From positions 6,633,788 through 6,697,787 of the forward strand of contig OX246741.1 of the NCBI GenBank assembly GCA_945910005.1: a stretch of DNA of 64,000 nucleotides, read 5' to 3'. The notes below the pieces were generated by a model. That model was given only the letters and a program-made list of their open reading frames with translations, searched no databases and was not told the DNA's origin. The translations under genes were made by a program, and so were the position numbers. The DNA is from Isoperla grammatica (taxonomy: Eukaryota; Arthropoda; Insecta; Plecoptera; Perlodidae). Below, one piece after another: positions 26,416 through 40,633 of this stretch. The first letter of the stretch is position 1, and every line of letters begins with the position of its first letter.

Positions 26416-28937
26416 AGCTAGTGTGCACCCTATAACAGGGATTCCTACACAAATTATTATTATTATACACAAGGTAATATGGGTCCCCTGATATATAAGA
26501 TGCTCCACTGTATCCGTGGAGAGCCACCAGTAGGAAGACAGAGTACTGTGTACAATAAGTGCATTGTTTACCTGGAGACAGCGAGCACTGTTCAAGATCC
26601 AGTGCGAAGGCTCGAGGCAAGGACTTAGATTTCAACTTACCTAGAAAGGAAAAAAATAAATTAGTATTTTACATTCCCAGCTAATTAAAATAGAAATACC
26701 ATCATAAACCACTGCCAGTAGCGAACGTATTTGGTCTGGGCAATGCCACACGCACATGTTTTGAATAATACACACATTCATTACCAGTCGATTTAGACAT
26801 TTCACGAGTGCATATATCAATTGCATTCAAGTGTGCAATCAATACGTATAAACATAGATATTTAATTCAAACGTACACAATTATTTTAAAATTATCCATA
26901 CATTATGATACATTATGTGGTAACTATAAATATTATGACTATAAATGAATGACCATTTTCATTATTTTCAACCATGAATTACGCATACTACAGGTAATTA
27001 CCAAAAATAATATGTTTTGTGAGAACTCTAGTTACTTAATTTAATTTCCCTTGATACAATTATATTGATTAGTCGATTAAATGATTTAGATATCATGCAA
27101 CACAAAAAGCTAATTACGACTAATATAACCCTTGGAACGGAATCATTTAATAGCTTGCTTCTCTATAGAGTCTTCAAAACAACTCAATTGATTTTCCTTC
27201 ACGTTTGACTACATTAACATAAATACATCATAATAAAAACCTATTTAGTTTCCACATGAAATTTATTTCCTAATTTCATATTCGTTTCTTAGACTTGGCC
27301 ACCCACAGCGTAGCCATGAACTTCTGAAATAATAATTGTCCCAATCAGAATCTCTTTTCTTTCTTCTACGACACGAAAGATCAAGATAAAAAGTAATTAC
27401 TCACAAAAAGTATTCTCACAGAAAAACAAAGAATTCAATATTTAAGACCTGATCACGCATGCCGAGAGCTGTCTAATCCAAGCTAGTGGCAGGAGACAAT
27501 TATTATTGAATCCTGCCATCTGGAACAAGCGGTATATTTATAGAATAATATAATATATTGTATGCGTCACACTTCTTAGGAAAAAACTAACTTATTGTTT
27601 AAGAAATAATGTACCCCACAAGCCATCTTCGATCCATTGTATACATTATTGTGTTAAAACAAAACCACACAACACAATACGATTAGTGAAATATAGAACA
27701 AAGCTTCACTATTAACTTGTTGTAAATGGGAAAACGTAAAATGCATGATATAGGGCGTTATTTATTGATTCATAACTTATTTTACTATATTTTTACACAT
27801 ACATTTAACTTTCTTTATTAAATTTCTCTTGCAGAGCACCATGCTGCGTTGTAAATAAATTTTCACGAAAACCATTAGCTTAGAACAAAACGTTTGCAAG
27901 ACAAATAGGACAAATTTAAAAAACAATGCTTCAATCGTGATAAACATAGTTAAACTAGAATAACCCTTGACAGTTGGTTTCAGCGCATCAGCATATTTAT
28001 GTGATTGTGTGGGTGAGTCAATGTGTAAATATAGTCTAGGCACTTGCGTATACACCTTATCTCGAATATCTTTTTATATACGTATGGTAATGAGTATGAC
28101 ACATAGGGTCTCGTTGTGTTGTGCCATATGTTCGAGTCGAAAAATATAGATCCACTGTGAAAAATCAAACTTCTTTCTGACAGAAAACCTCTTAACTTGT
28201 CGATGACTTACACATTACAATATACAGTCTCGGACACGTGCATAATTAGGCTTCGCTTGCTACTGCCTTGTCACCTCAATCCTCAACTTCAATCCGACAA
28301 AAAATCGGTTTTTCTCCATCGTATTTACAATTCGTAATCAATTTAAACGTCTTATCTGTAATACGTTGTTTTTTATGTCTTAACAAAATTCATTCTAAGA
28401 AGTTCTGTTATTATCAGGAAAAGTTATTATTTGCATACATTTTAAACACATTTTATTAGGGTTTCTGGGTGGGATTTATTTGTAAATTCTTTCTATACTT
28501 TATGTTATACTTTTGTCCCCAACATCTGCTCAGAAGTTGGCAACAACTCACGTTTACATTACGTAAATTAACGACTATTTTTCTGTTGAGATTTCATTGT
28601 TACAGAAAACAAAACAAATACCTTGTTAATCTTTTGAAAATAAGTAATTACTGTGTTACCACAATAAACGAAATATGCAAATAAACAGGTATGCGCATGT
28701 ATGTAACCACCCAGGTAATTATACTATCAAGTACACAGTGTTCATGTGTACCTAACTCATTTCCCTCGCACAGTGTTTCAATTTACTAATGAAAAATCTC
28801 TTCAGCACTTCTTGACGTGAATTAACTGCGACGTAGTTTCTAGTAAATAAATAGACTTTACGTCGAGATGGTTTTAACGCCAGAACCATTAGTTGGCGTC
28901 TGTTTTAACAACACTGTCAGTCTTCAGCGCTCTGTTT

Positions 28938-29060
28938 GTGCGTGTGCGTGTGCGTGTGCGTGTGCGTGTGCGTGTGCGTGTGCGTGTGCGTGTGCGTGTG
29001 CGTGTGCGTGTGCGTGTGCGTGTGCGTGTGCGTGTGCGTGTGCGTGTGCGTGTGTGCGTG
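28938..29060. repeat. (GTGCGT)n microsatellite, copy A
   Basis: About twenty uninterrupted GTGCGT hexamers. Open frames across it are repeat artefacts. The copy B locus has about eight units. Confidence 0.95.
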
Positions 29061-30279
29061 GGGCAGAGGAGACACGCCTGTCAAAACACGTGCTCCTACA
29101 ACTTTTAACCCAATAGCCCAAATTTAAAAACGTCGCGTCTAAATTTAGTCTCTCGATTTTCAGGTCATTCCGTCGCTAAGAAAAATATACAAGAGTTCTT
29201 TTCCTTCCAACTTCTGGCGATGAATGAATGAAACAGGTTTGTTTGTTATTTGTTCTAGATGTGTGACTGTTTACTTGATCTAAGTGTAAAACGCGAGTAG
29301 AGTATTTATGCACAGTTTGTGACAACTCTTCACACCTAGTTTCTCACAATGGAACAACAAACCTACACTAGAATCGCACTCGCAAGCGTGGGCGAAATGT
29401 AATAAACAAGTGTTCACAGCTGCGAATGGGCTCGAAAAGAACAAACTATACTTAAACCTACGTAAATACTCACTCACACATATTATTATAAGGCAAATAA
29501 CCGCAGCTAGGGCACGTTTTTATGCAACAAAGCTTTTAACGTTTCAAAAATTTACGACGTGCATTAATTTTTATGAGAGTGTATCATGTTACAGTTAGGT
29601 GTTGTGGGTGAAGAATTCGCGCCTAAAATACAAAAGGTCATGGGTACACATTGTAAGGTCATTTCTCGAGAGGAAATGTTATAGGTTACGTGCTTAGGGT
29701 ATATACACGTTTCTTTGCATTCTGCTTGTCCAGCATCCTGGGAGAATTGCCTATTTTGGAGATTTGGTAAGAACCAAGAGCGTTTTGTTTTGAAGGACTA
29801 ATCCCAGGATTCTCTCATTGATTGGTGTGGGGGGAGTCGAAAACGCAAACAGTAGTACATAAAATAATACAAAATAAATACATTTGTATTTCTAGTCTAC
29901 TCACTCAGTTACAAGAACTCACTTTCAACTTAAGTCTCGTACTAAGTTGTAACACTAAGTTGTTGTACTGAGCTACCTTTAAGAGTTGTAGGTTTGTTTG
30001 GTGATATTGCTCCATCCATTACATGTACTTGTATTCAAGTTTAAACTTTAAATAAATAAATGCACAAATTCAGTTATATAAACAAAATAATGTGAGGGTT
30101 TTAGGTCGACCAATACTCGGACTACGATGGGAAGGAAGTTGATTCCTCATGGGTCCAGGCTATACTTGTATGTCCACACTCCACACTCCATCTATTTATA
30201 AACCCATGCGTGATCTCAGTGGCGTTATGTTATGCTTATAGCAACCAAGATATTAAAAAAAAACTTACAAAAAAAAAAA

Positions 30280-30416
30280 CGCGAGTTCTAGAACGCATGC
30301 ACGGAACGTCTCATATCTTGTGGGTGCCGCTGACTGCGACCGGTCGTGCGCGTAGCGATCAGCTCGGTGACCGTAGCACGCAACATAACGCACGTCTTGT
30401 GTCGCAGACCACAATA
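30280..30416. other. Block identical between copies, copy A
   Basis: This 137-bp GC-rich block shows no difference from 61281-61417 by eye, although sequence on both sides carries substitutions and indels. It includes GACTGCGACCGGTCGTGCGC and CGTAGCACGCAACATAACGC. The surrounding open frames differ between copies, so protein coding is doubtful; a regulatory element, an ncRNA part or chance are possible. Confidence 0.5.
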
Positions 30417-32527
30417 GGCTTCGTTATTCCTCGCGTTTTCACTTGGGCGGAAACTTTTTATAATCTTGCGTTTATGGAATATGGATGGACTCACTATACG
30501 AGGTAGAGAAGAGATCAGGTCCCAGTTACTGTTAGCGACAATAAGAGAGGGTAAAGCTCCCGGAATAATGTATGAACGCTCGCACTAGCCTGAAGAATGA
30601 TGGGTTATAATGTATTCATCGTGATATTCCTATCAATATAACTATTTCGTGTTGTTGAAATAGATAGTAAAATATACAATGCTTGTCTTGTGACACAATG
30701 ACAGTAAGTGATTGCGGGACGTTACATTTGTTCGGATATTTTTGTTTGTAGAGTTTGTAATTCTAGTTCAACTATATTTAAAAAAAACGTTGTTTTGATT
30801 TGTATGTGAATTAATTTAAAAACATATTTACAAACGGTAACATTATGTTACCTACATACGATCAAAAACAGTATTCATAAATTGAGCGAAAGAAATTATA
30901 AAATTGTTTCCAAATTACAAACGCATTCAAACCCATGGCAGCTGTCAACGCTTACAAAAACTTACCACCCCAGAAACAAATAACAAACCATTCTTGAGTT
31001 TGTGTTTTATAATACTACAAATTTTGATTTACAATTGCTTGCCACATACACATCTAAGAATTATGTTAACGACTAAAAAAACGTGCGCCAACATAAAATG
31101 TGTTTAAACTTTAATTAAAGCATGCGTGAGATGGGGGAAGGGGGGGGGGGGGGGGTTATAGTTTGTCATCATGCACCCTACGAACAAAAAGTCACCCTCT
31201 TCTTTGAGAAACGAACCCGGTCGATAGCGAGAACATTCATATGCGAGACGTCGAAAGGAGGCCAATTATGAAAATATGTTCTTTAAAATACACCTTGACA
31301 TGCCACCCATCGATCACGTGGCAACAGCGCAGCAGACGTGGCAACAGTGAGGCACGAGTACCAACCAACGGGCAAACAGAAAACTAAAACACACTTGTAT
31401 TCATTCACACGACCCGACTTGAACAAAATGATTTAATCTTGTCTGATTAATGGGGCGTATGACTAACAGGGTGCTTGGTTCATATATATATATGGGGCGC
31501 CATGGGTGAGTCACTATGGCGTAAGGTGCGTGTGCGTCTGTGTGTACGCGCGTTCGATATATCGCATCGTGTATCGATCCACGTGCGAGGGAGGAAACAA
31601 TCTCATCTCGCACGTGGGGTGGGCGAGCAAACACTTCGATTCTATTCTACTTCATATTTTTCTTTTCAGTAAAAAACCTCTTCTTTTTCAGAAGTGTAAA
31701 TCTGATAATCTTTTATCTGGTAAAGTAATAATTCCTGATACTTGACTTCAAATCGTTGTAGTGGGTGATAAGAAATTATAATGATAAGGACGTTGAACTG
31801 AATTAAGTGCATGTTAACGTCCACAGTGACTCATGCGGTTGGGGGAAGTGGGGGATTGAGGGGGGGGGGCAGATACACACCATATGAAACTGAGGAATAT
31901 CTTGTACATACTATTCCAAATAGTCACTTTTATTGTATTCATTATTGGAGTCAGAAAAAATTTATTCCAGTACCGTATTAGATAAAGCAATGGAATATGC
32001 TAGCTATACATCCTTATTTTTGTGGATGCCCAAAGTGTTTTTTTTTTTTTTAAATAATTAAGAGTGAATGTAATAAATATTAATTACATTGTTCATCCAT
32101 CAACGTGATACTCGTCTAGCATTACAAGACATTACGTTTCCCTCTCAATTGCATCTCGGCATGTACAAACAAACAACTCAGACGGGAAACCTGTGTATTC
32201 TTCCTCAATACCCCAACCCAACGAACAGTGAAAGTCTTTCATGAAATCTCACCAAAATAATAATAAAATAATTAATAATTACAATGTTTATGCCAATTTA
32301 CTGGTCATTCATTTGAACAATTCCCTCTCAAGGAAAGCCTGGGATTATCTCACGCGTAATTGCTCAGTGGCGGATAAAGGAAGGGGGGCTCCCCCCCCCC
32401 CCCCCCCACCCCCCGTGGTACAGGTGGATGCTTCAGGCCAAGGACAATCTTGCTTTGTTTTGATTCAAGATTCGGGTAACCACTACATCATTATCGTCAA
32501 AATGCTCACTAATGACGAATTTCTTCC

Positions 32528-32528
32528 C

Positions 32529-32567
<39 letters not shown>
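32528..32567. repeat. (CAA)n microsatellite
   Basis: About thirteen CAA units. The matching place in copy B (about 63664-63690) is shorter and interrupted. Confidence 0.95.
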
Positions 32568-33390
32568 CAATAACTTGAGCCATGTTTTGTTTCGCGCACA
32601 GTTTCATTGTTGTAACGGAGTCGCACGCACGCCCATGTGTTTCGTAACGGCGACTCTGGTAATATGGGAAACACACTTATGAAAACTTGCAGCAATCGTA
32701 TCGCGTGTGTTTTCTCTCCAATAGTTACAAGTAACAAGTGTTTTTATAGTCGCCATTGTAGTGTCATATTTATAGTGTGAAGTGAATTGTGAAATAATCT
32801 TGATTGCAAATGTTGATTGCTAATGGTGTGAGTGAATGTGTGAATGAAAGACCACTTGAAAAATCGAGACATGAATGGAAATTTACTCATCAGTTCATCG
32901 AACTTGATTGAGTTGATTCGGATTCGGCAATCCTCGTGTTCATGTCACTTTTATTTATTTTTTCAGCTTTCAATATGTTGTACGTTTATTTTACACATTA
33001 TATTTTTGCGATCTCTATATTTTGTAACATTCAATTTTATAAAACTTTTCTTTTCAACTTCTAAAACGTTTTTTGTAATACAAAGTGTTACATTTCTAAT
33101 CTTTTAGCTTGTACTTATATGTTTGGCGAATTATTTAATGATCCTCCATTGCTTATACGTTACGTGACAAAATGAGTACCGTAATTAAAAAAAGCAGGAT
33201 TTCATGTATCTATCATTTCCCCTAAACATTCAAACCAACTACATATCAAGGTGCATTGCTGCACAGAAGAACTTTATATATTTATAAGGATTAACTTTGT
33301 GAATTTGTTGTGCATTGTGGTTCTTCAAATTCTAGACGGTCGTGATGAGATCATCTATTCTTATTGTTGAAAATTGTGTGTTCAGTGGCT

Positions 33391-33690
33391 ATTGGCCGGA
33401 TCGCTCGCAACGCTCTCTGTGCACTTGTTACGCCTCCCCATATACAGTGGTTAAAATGGAGCTGCTGTATAAGCAATAACTCGGCTGTTGAACTAAAGTC
33501 ATCCGCCCCTATTGCATCTCGATACGAGTCAGATAAACCCTCGCTCACTGGGAATCCCTCTGTCTGGCACCGCTCGTAAAACAGAAGCCCCAGGTTCGAC
33601 GCCCGGCGCCCCACGCTTAGTCTGGCCGGCTATCTGGGCTACAGGGACAGTTTCCCTGTTCGTCACGAGACTCCCACGAACCGGCCAATT
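33391..33690. repeat. Possible tRNA-like or TIR repeat remnant
   Basis: AGGTTCGACGCCC near 33593 resembles a polymerase III B box. ATTGGCCGG at 33391 and CCGGCCAAT near 33681 are inverse complements at the two ends. Either a SINE remnant or a small TIR element is possible, and the evidence is weak for both. Confidence 0.3.
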
Positions 33691-35339
33691 AGGGTTAATT
33701 ATATCATGACGTCACAGCTCATCTGTGGACTGACTCACATTGTTATAAAGTATGGGTCATGCCGAGACCCAATGAATACACGGTAGGGATTGTAGGTAGT
33801 GTATAACCCTTTATCTGTGCGACACACATTAATTACAAGGGATTTGATTTTTTTTATAAGGAAAATAATATTCACAAAACAATTCTGAAAGAACGATGGA
33901 TTTCCAAACGGATCTACCTTGAATACAGCCGGGAAACGCGTAATATTTAGGATAGTTACGCTTTGAAATTATTAGCTTGATTGCATTTGCATCAATTTTT
34001 TTCTGTACGTTAATTTTTGAGTTTTGACAACTTCATAAAATATTCTAAATTCTGTGCAGGATTGGAAAACAAAGCAAACGAGTAAAGTCGTACTATCCCT
34101 GGCCAAAACACGAGTCTACCCTTTGTTTGAGCGGCACCTGATTAACAGGTGCATGTGCGGGCGGGAATAACAGACCCCGACTGTGTATCTCAAGCTTGGA
34201 CAAACTTTAGTTGTTTTATTAATAATATTATGACCATATGAATCAGTATACTTCGAAGAGGGAGCCATCTACCGGAAGCGTTGTTTTAGGGGAAGGGGGG
34301 GGGACTGTTGCAATGTCACGGCATAAAGAGAGCGAAGCCAACAATCGACATTCCAGTGAGTCACGAGCTATAAATAGCACGTTATTTGTCCTTTTCAACT
34401 ATAGCAACAATACACCCCCGTGCTCCCTCCCCACGTGACACAAATATGCAACGCTAGGGGGAGGGGGGAGAAGGGAGGGGAGGGGGGGCTCTCGAAGGAA
34501 TGTTAATTCACAACAATGCTGCAACGGCGACGATTCAAAGCTAAACTTACGACACCCTCGCGTCCATAAAAATGTTTGAAATTCCAGACACCTTTCCAAC
34601 AAACTGTAGTGAATGAATTCTTCGAAATGTGCGTGAGTGTGCGTGCGCACGCATTTCCACGCATTGCGTTCCGTTCTATGCGTGAGAGGAATAGTGACGC
34701 ACCCGGAGCAACATAGTTTTGTTGGTTTTATATATACACACGCGTTAGTTTTTATGGATTTTCATCCTGATTCCTTGGAACGTGTCAGGTATTGTAAGTG
34801 TAGCGAGGAGATGTGAGTGTTTGCTACATAAAAACTGTTGAGTGGTGGTTACTCAAAGCAACCCGACTTGTGTTTAGGGTGCAATCCTGACTGTTTCAAT
34901 GAATTAGTGACCAAGTTCTAAATACAAATGTATTAACGTTAATAAACATTTAATAAACTTTTTTAATAAACATTTTTTACGTTAACAAACATATCATATT
35001 ATTGGTAAAAGGGAACCTAAAAGTAAACTCACTATCGTTGTTTATAATGTCTATCCCAATGAGTTTAAAACTGAACTCTCGGACATAAAATGTTCGAACC
35101 TTATAAACGGACAAAGAATGTCTGCACCAAAAATCAATACTGCTTAGTTATAACGGCGAGACTAGCCATAAATAGCAATTATTTATGGACTTACTTCAAA
35201 GGTTTTCGCTGTATATAAAGCTTCCCCGCTATACGTTTCTTTCGATCTGATGTAATACCAATACATATTTTACTATTTCGTTTATTTATTTTCCCAGGTT
35301 ACCCAACAAGTGTGCGATTTATTGCACGGTATGGTGGAG

Positions 35340-35460
35340 AGTTGAGAAGGAATGATTCGAGGGGTAACAAGTAACAGACGACTGGGAGGGGAAGGAAACC
35401 CTCAGAGAATTGAACCGGCGACCTCCCGAAACACAAAGCCTCGCGTGTGCATGAAATAGT
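35340..35460 (-). repeat. Degraded tRNA-SINE fragment
   Basis: The minus strand reads TCGGGAGGTCGCCGGTTCAA and then TTCTCTGAGGGTTTCCTTCC. The first part matches the B-box region of the SINE at 26191-26415, while the body has diverged. Confidence 0.5.
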
Positions 35461-37328
35461 GCCAAGGTTTGAGTTGAGGGGCTAAGTGAGCAGACGTTAA
35501 TTAGCACGTTAGACGGGGAATAAAACATGAATTATGTATTGGGTTTAGATTTGATGAGATCCGACAATCTGAAATATAACACTGATTGTCTTTACTCATC
35601 CAAACCAAATTACTTTGACATACTTTATTTCAAATATCTAAGCACCCATCATTTCCAAAATTTGTATTTGTAATTTATTTTTAAGATACAAACATTTATT
35701 TTTTTAGCGAATATTAATTGATATCTAGAGAACGTTTCAAGATATTAAAAAAGTGATTGATATCCAGGATTTAGTTTTGTATCAGCTAAACAATTAGCTT
35801 AAAAAAGTTAAAATATTGTAATTTTTTGCGATTTTTATTTCCATAGTTATTAATTTAAAACATATCCTGAAGAGAGGGGGATGTATAGTAGGGGGGGGGA
35901 GGGGAAGGAACAACGTCCTTGAGCTCACAGCATTGACTTGTACGACTACCGTTGCACACACAAAGAATGATTGATAGTGATTGGCTGATTGGCTATACAC
36001 GACCAACAAGCTAGGTAATGTGTAAAACAGTAACTAAGCCTATCGGCCCACTCTGCTCCTTAAAGCCCCGCCCATTTTAAGTACCCTGTCAATAAACGCG
36101 CGCAATAATTACGAGTTATGATCGTCGCTATTAATTACTTAATTAATGCTATGCCGTGAGCCAAGAGAAAATCAATTCATCAACATGTAAGTAAGGTTGA
36201 CGTCAGAATCGAGAGGAGTGAAGATATTTACGAGCTGCTGCGAGTGTAGGATGTGAAGAATGCAAAGCACAGCACACGTGTTAAAACATTTGTGTCACAA
36301 TCTGCAACACGACCAGGATGTAGAGACGATGTTTACTTCAGATAAGCGCGAAAACAAAACATGTCAATAATGTTGACTACGCCACTGTTACAGTTACAGC
36401 TTTGTGCCACTAATCTAACCTTCAAAATATTATTTATTATAATTTTAAATAAATCACTGATCAAATCTCCTAAGTTGTTTATTTCTCTGAACTTTTGAAT
36501 AACAAGTCGTAAACATTTCAATTTTGGTTACAATTTGCCGAAAATTAAAACCATCTAAAAATGTATAGTATCTTAAAATGACGCAAAACACCACAGCGAA
36601 GTTATGAACAAAATAAAAATAACGACGGGAACAAAATTATTATTCTTAGTAATAATGCAAGTAATCTGTCATCCCTATATAGGTCTAAACGTAACTTTGA
36701 ATGAATATACTATTTCAGATTTAATTGACGAGAAAAACCGGCAACGTCATTAATTATACATCAAGAAATATGCCCCCCCCCCCATATTCATTACGTAACA
36801 ACCACAACAAAAACATCGTCCTCCCACGACTCAAAAAAAAAAAAAAATGTTGCCCTTTAATAATACGTAGCAGCTATATATAATAAAAATTTCCCCGTTA
36901 CGCAATCTATTAGAGAACTAAATAAAATACGACCTAAAAAGTGTTTTACATCCGCGTTCAACAAGTATTGATGACGATAACGACAACTCTAATGTAACAT
37001 TAACGACCGTGCGTCCTATTGTTAGCCGGGTAATCAGTCACAGACCTAAGCGTACTCGGTTCGTGGTGACGTCCAGGCTATCTGCGAATACACGGCAACA
37101 CTTCCGTGCTTATTTTACATATATTTTTTCAGTTCCCCCCCCAATGAATAAATCATGAGGGGGTTAAGATCACTTTGTTCGCACCTGCAGTGCAGCTATA
37201 GTAACGCTGCTACATGCAGGAGGCAGGTTGAGGTTATCGCATGCTGTAAAACAGGGGTTTGCTCGTAACTAACCAATCTACAGGCTGTTGTGTCAACACT
37301 AGGGTTGACGGGTACCCGAAGAGTCTGA

Positions 37329-37493
37329 GGGTCGAATGCATAGTCGTTCCTCACGTGCTCCTCAACTCAGTATTTCCTTTCTTTCCAATCACAGAGCAGC
37401 ATTGACATGTGGACTGCTCTGTGATTGGTGTTTGGCGAGTCTGAGGAAAGGCCGAGTTGAGGAGCACGTGAGGAACGACTATGCATTTGACCC
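37329..37493. mobile_element. Foldback MITE, same family as 60794-60972
   Basis: Ends GGGTCGAATGCATAGTCG and the inverse of CGACTATGCATTTGACCC. The arms continue as CTCACGTGCTCCTCAACTCA and its inverse around a short loop containing ATCACAGAGCAGCATTG. TGA lies on both sides. It is fully palindromic and non-coding. Confidence 0.88.
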
Positions 37494-37559
37494 TGAGAGT
37501 CGTAACGAACTGTGTGGGGTTTATTCCCGTCTCATAGCTCTGAATATAAGACACAGCCT

Positions 37560-37641
37560 GCCACTATACGGGACCTGGGTTCAGTTACTGCACAGGTCTA
37601 CCATGAAGTGTCCACAATCTGGGTTCGATACCCGTCTCCCG
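37560..37641 (+). repeat. tRNA-like sequence cut by the gap
   Basis: CTGGGTTCGATACCCGTC contains a B-box-like GGTTCGATACC with a paired T stem (GGG/CCC). It runs into the N gap, so a SINE head cut by the contig end is likely. No convincing A box was seen. Confidence 0.35.
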
Positions 37642-37841
37642 NNNNNNNNNNNNNNNNNNNNNNNNNNNNNNNNNNNNNNNNNNNNNNNNNNNNNNNNNNN
37701 NNNNNNNNNNNNNNNNNNNNNNNNNNNNNNNNNNNNNNNNNNNNNNNNNNNNNNNNNNNNNNNNNNNNNNNNNNNNNNNNNNNNNNNNNNNNNNNNNNNN
37801 NNNNNNNNNNNNNNNNNNNNNNNNNNNNNNNNNNNNNNNNN
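37642..37841. other. Assembly gap of 200 N
   Basis: Exactly 200 Ns. The first base on the right, 37842, is also the first base of copy B and matches position 16449. Confidence 0.98.
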
Positions 37842-39416
37842 TGATCTAGGACCCTTATAAAAAGATCCTTAATCACGGTCCTCTAAATCATCAATGGCAA
37901 CAATACAAGCCAGTTTTCAAATGATATTTCACGGTTAATTTTTCATTGTTGTGCATTGTTGTCACTGAAGATTGAGAGGACCGTCTATATCTAGAACAAT
38001 TTTGAAAATGGTCTTTTGTAACTTTTGGGAACTGTTTTTTATTTCCCCGTCTCTATCGGCGTCTCCGGGCGGTGTGGGTTATTCTTCAAGACCGATTGTT
38101 GCGGCGTGACACAAAAAGTGACACTTTTAAACGTATGATTAATGTCTCCTTGGTTGACCCGCATACTTCGACCCTACCTCCCCCACCATAGACACACCAG
38201 GGGAATACAGACTGTGAAAACACATGGGGCTCACACGACAACAAACTGGTAGACGTGAAATATTATACAAGAACATCGGCCATCGAATTTTAAAGAAAAA
38301 ACCCCATCAAGATTGATCTACGTGTTGTAGATATAGCTTGACCCGAACGACAAAGAGGCCTGCAACCTCTGCGTGCCAGAAGATCGGCATGGAGTGCTTT
38401 GGAATTCATAATAAAATGATTTGAAGACTGATAGGAGTTTAAAAAAATGTCAACATAATTTATTATAGTCTGTCGCATTTTTTGAGTTTTTTTTTTTATA
38501 TAGTTAGTCACAATTTTATATTTATTGACATTAATCTTATTTATACATTATATACAATTTTGACACATTTTGAAGCATGAAGGAATGCTGCAGACTGTAT
38601 TGATGGAGAAAACAGTATAAATCAAGCTTAGAGTTAAATTTGCTACCCCTGCCTTTTTGATAGGAATTTGCTAAAAGGTGACATGAATGCTAAAATGGCT
38701 GTTTATTTCTAAGTACAAATTCGTGCTTTTTCTTTATACTAATTGAAACCTTTATTCTTGTATTGTAAAGAAATAAATGCTGTAATTTCCAGTAAAACCT
38801 TAAAGTAACAATTCATTTTTGTTTATTAAATTAACGTTTTAACTGAATTATTTATAAATGCAAATTATTCAAAAGTTAACGCTACATTAATTAGCTGGAA
38901 TGCGTGAATATATCCGACCAAGATCTACAACGATCGTCTTGTATAGCTCACATGGAAATTGACCCAACCACACATACAAGGTGTCTAAGCAGGTGCAAGA
39001 CAAAAGACGGGCGATTGCCGAGTGACAGCCGACCACTTCCGGACTTGCACGATGTGGGACAAGTCCCTCCCTGAGACTTCCTGTGACCAAAACACACATC
39101 CGCCCTAGAGGAGATTATATACGCGAGTCTATAGTGCACTGATTGGTTGTCAGTGTGCATAACATGCGGCATGATCAAGGTTACATCCAAGACGTGGGAG
39201 CCACCCTGTCTTTGTTTACAACAAACAATGCTCGCTGGATCACCAGTACATTCGTTATAGTTTAGTTAAAAAATAAGCAAATATGAATCCATAATTTTAA
39301 ATTTGTACCTAATGTCCACAGCATATTGGAGATTGGCACTTTGTGTATATTATTGTGACATTTATCAATTATCAGTATATTTTTACCCCAGGAATTTTTT
39401 TAACCCTGGACTGTGA

Positions 39417-39462
39417 ATCCCCTAGCGGAGGCTTAGGTCTTCGACGAGCCACCGTCAGGGGA
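39417..39462. repeat. Hairpin, copy B
   Basis: Counterpart of 18245-18291. The right arm reads CCACCGTCAGGGGA, so pairing is slightly degraded compared with copy A. Confidence 0.65.
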
Positions 39463-40615
39463 CCGTTCGTTTGTATACTCTTTCCCCCCGAATTATGGGT
39501 GCACATCCAAAGCTCTGACTTCGCCCAGTTGGTCGACATCAAAAGTATAAACTTTTAACTAAATTAATCAATCAATTAATCAATCAATTCAAACTATATT
39601 TACTCGTAGTAAAGTGTGTATTGTGTGCAATACCTACAAAGATAATGTCATACAAATGGATGGGTCGAGAAACTTGCTATGACAATCTGAGTAGAGTAGA
39701 TCGAGGAGTGCTATGTCACTTCATGAAGAATCTGATTGATACTATAAAAAATACTATCAAAGGACCGAATGAAGATACCATGAGAATATTGTGGATAACA
39801 ATGGTGTTTGGAAATGAAATTAACTAATGATTACTTCGTTACATGTTTATGTACAACATTATGGGACACCCTGTATTCCCTCGCCTAAACAGCTGGCGCT
39901 CTCTAGCAGGCAACACGCAAACCTTAAGTCGGTAACAGTGGCTGCTACTTTACCAACCTACACACCAACACCCGTAGGAAACTGCTTTATCGACACTCGT
40001 CCACGCACTGGCGCTAGCGTTGTCGGCGTGTTCATATAGCGAACTACACATTAATAATAAACCGCATGCGATGCAATGAGTGGACTAATCAACGCAACGA
40101 GGATAATCGAGACGTTATAGCTGATAGAACAAGACAATACATCACTTGATATCGTTACAATTCTAGTGACTGTACTATTATTGTATAGTTACTTACAATT
40201 TGCACATGAAGACAAAAACTAACATAACAAATAAAATAATACATCCATTTTAGAACATTAGAACAACATATGAGAAAAATCCAAGAGTTTAAAATTCAGA
40301 TAACGATTATAGAGAAATGTTACGGATGTACAGTTATCACTTATCGGTACTTGGAACAACAAAGATACGACGTTTCCAACTGTCTTAGTTAGCTAAAGCT
40401 GCGGTAAGATAACTTTCTGACCACATCTGCATACATCTATTTATAAAATGCATTCATGTCGGGTCTTAATACATTTAATTACTTCGTTCAAGAAAGAAAG
40501 AAATATTTTTCATTAATCATAATTTCACGCTTCGAGTCGGCGTTGCAATGTCTACAAATGATTGCGGGTGGGAAATAGCACAGGACTCAATTGAGGGGGC
40601 TGTGATATCACAGGC

Positions 40616-40623
40616 GTACAAAC
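40616..40623. other. Left target-site duplication of the 9.7-kb element
   Basis: GTACAAAC, preceded by a C that is also present at the right end. Confidence 0.9.
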
Positions 40624-40633
40624 GGGAACATAT

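Larger units (their letters stand above)
16449..32877 (+). repeat. Copy A of a 16.4-kb duplicated segment
   Basis: Collinear with 37842-64000 in the same orientation, matching from TGATCTAGGACCC at 16449 to ATGAATG at 32877. One 190-bp stretch compared by eye (around 23060-23220 versus 54180-54330) shows about seven differences, so divergence is a few percent plus indels. Copy A carries MITE 22220-22440 and lacks the 9.7-kb insertion, the TA-flanked MITE and the 36-bp palindrome of copy B. No gene is preserved as a clear open frame in both copies. Confidence 0.95.
32878..37328. other. Stretch without a recognisable gene, outside the visible duplication
   Basis: AT-rich, with short G tracts (34295-34305, 34470-34490, 35890-35905) and a poly-A run near 36833. 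No open frame longer than about 90 codons shows a domain. If copies A and B are overlapping haplotypes or a tandem repeat, homologous sequence should continue beyond position 64000 of this window. Confidence 0.6.

Noticed and set aside
28868..29127. Ala-Cys or Val-Arg repeat proteins on both strands
   Set aside because: Translations of the GTGCGT microsatellite.
30210..30506. 98-codon frame overlapping the conserved block
   Set aside because: In copy B the frame has a different start and shifts downstream of the block, so reading-frame conservation is not supported.
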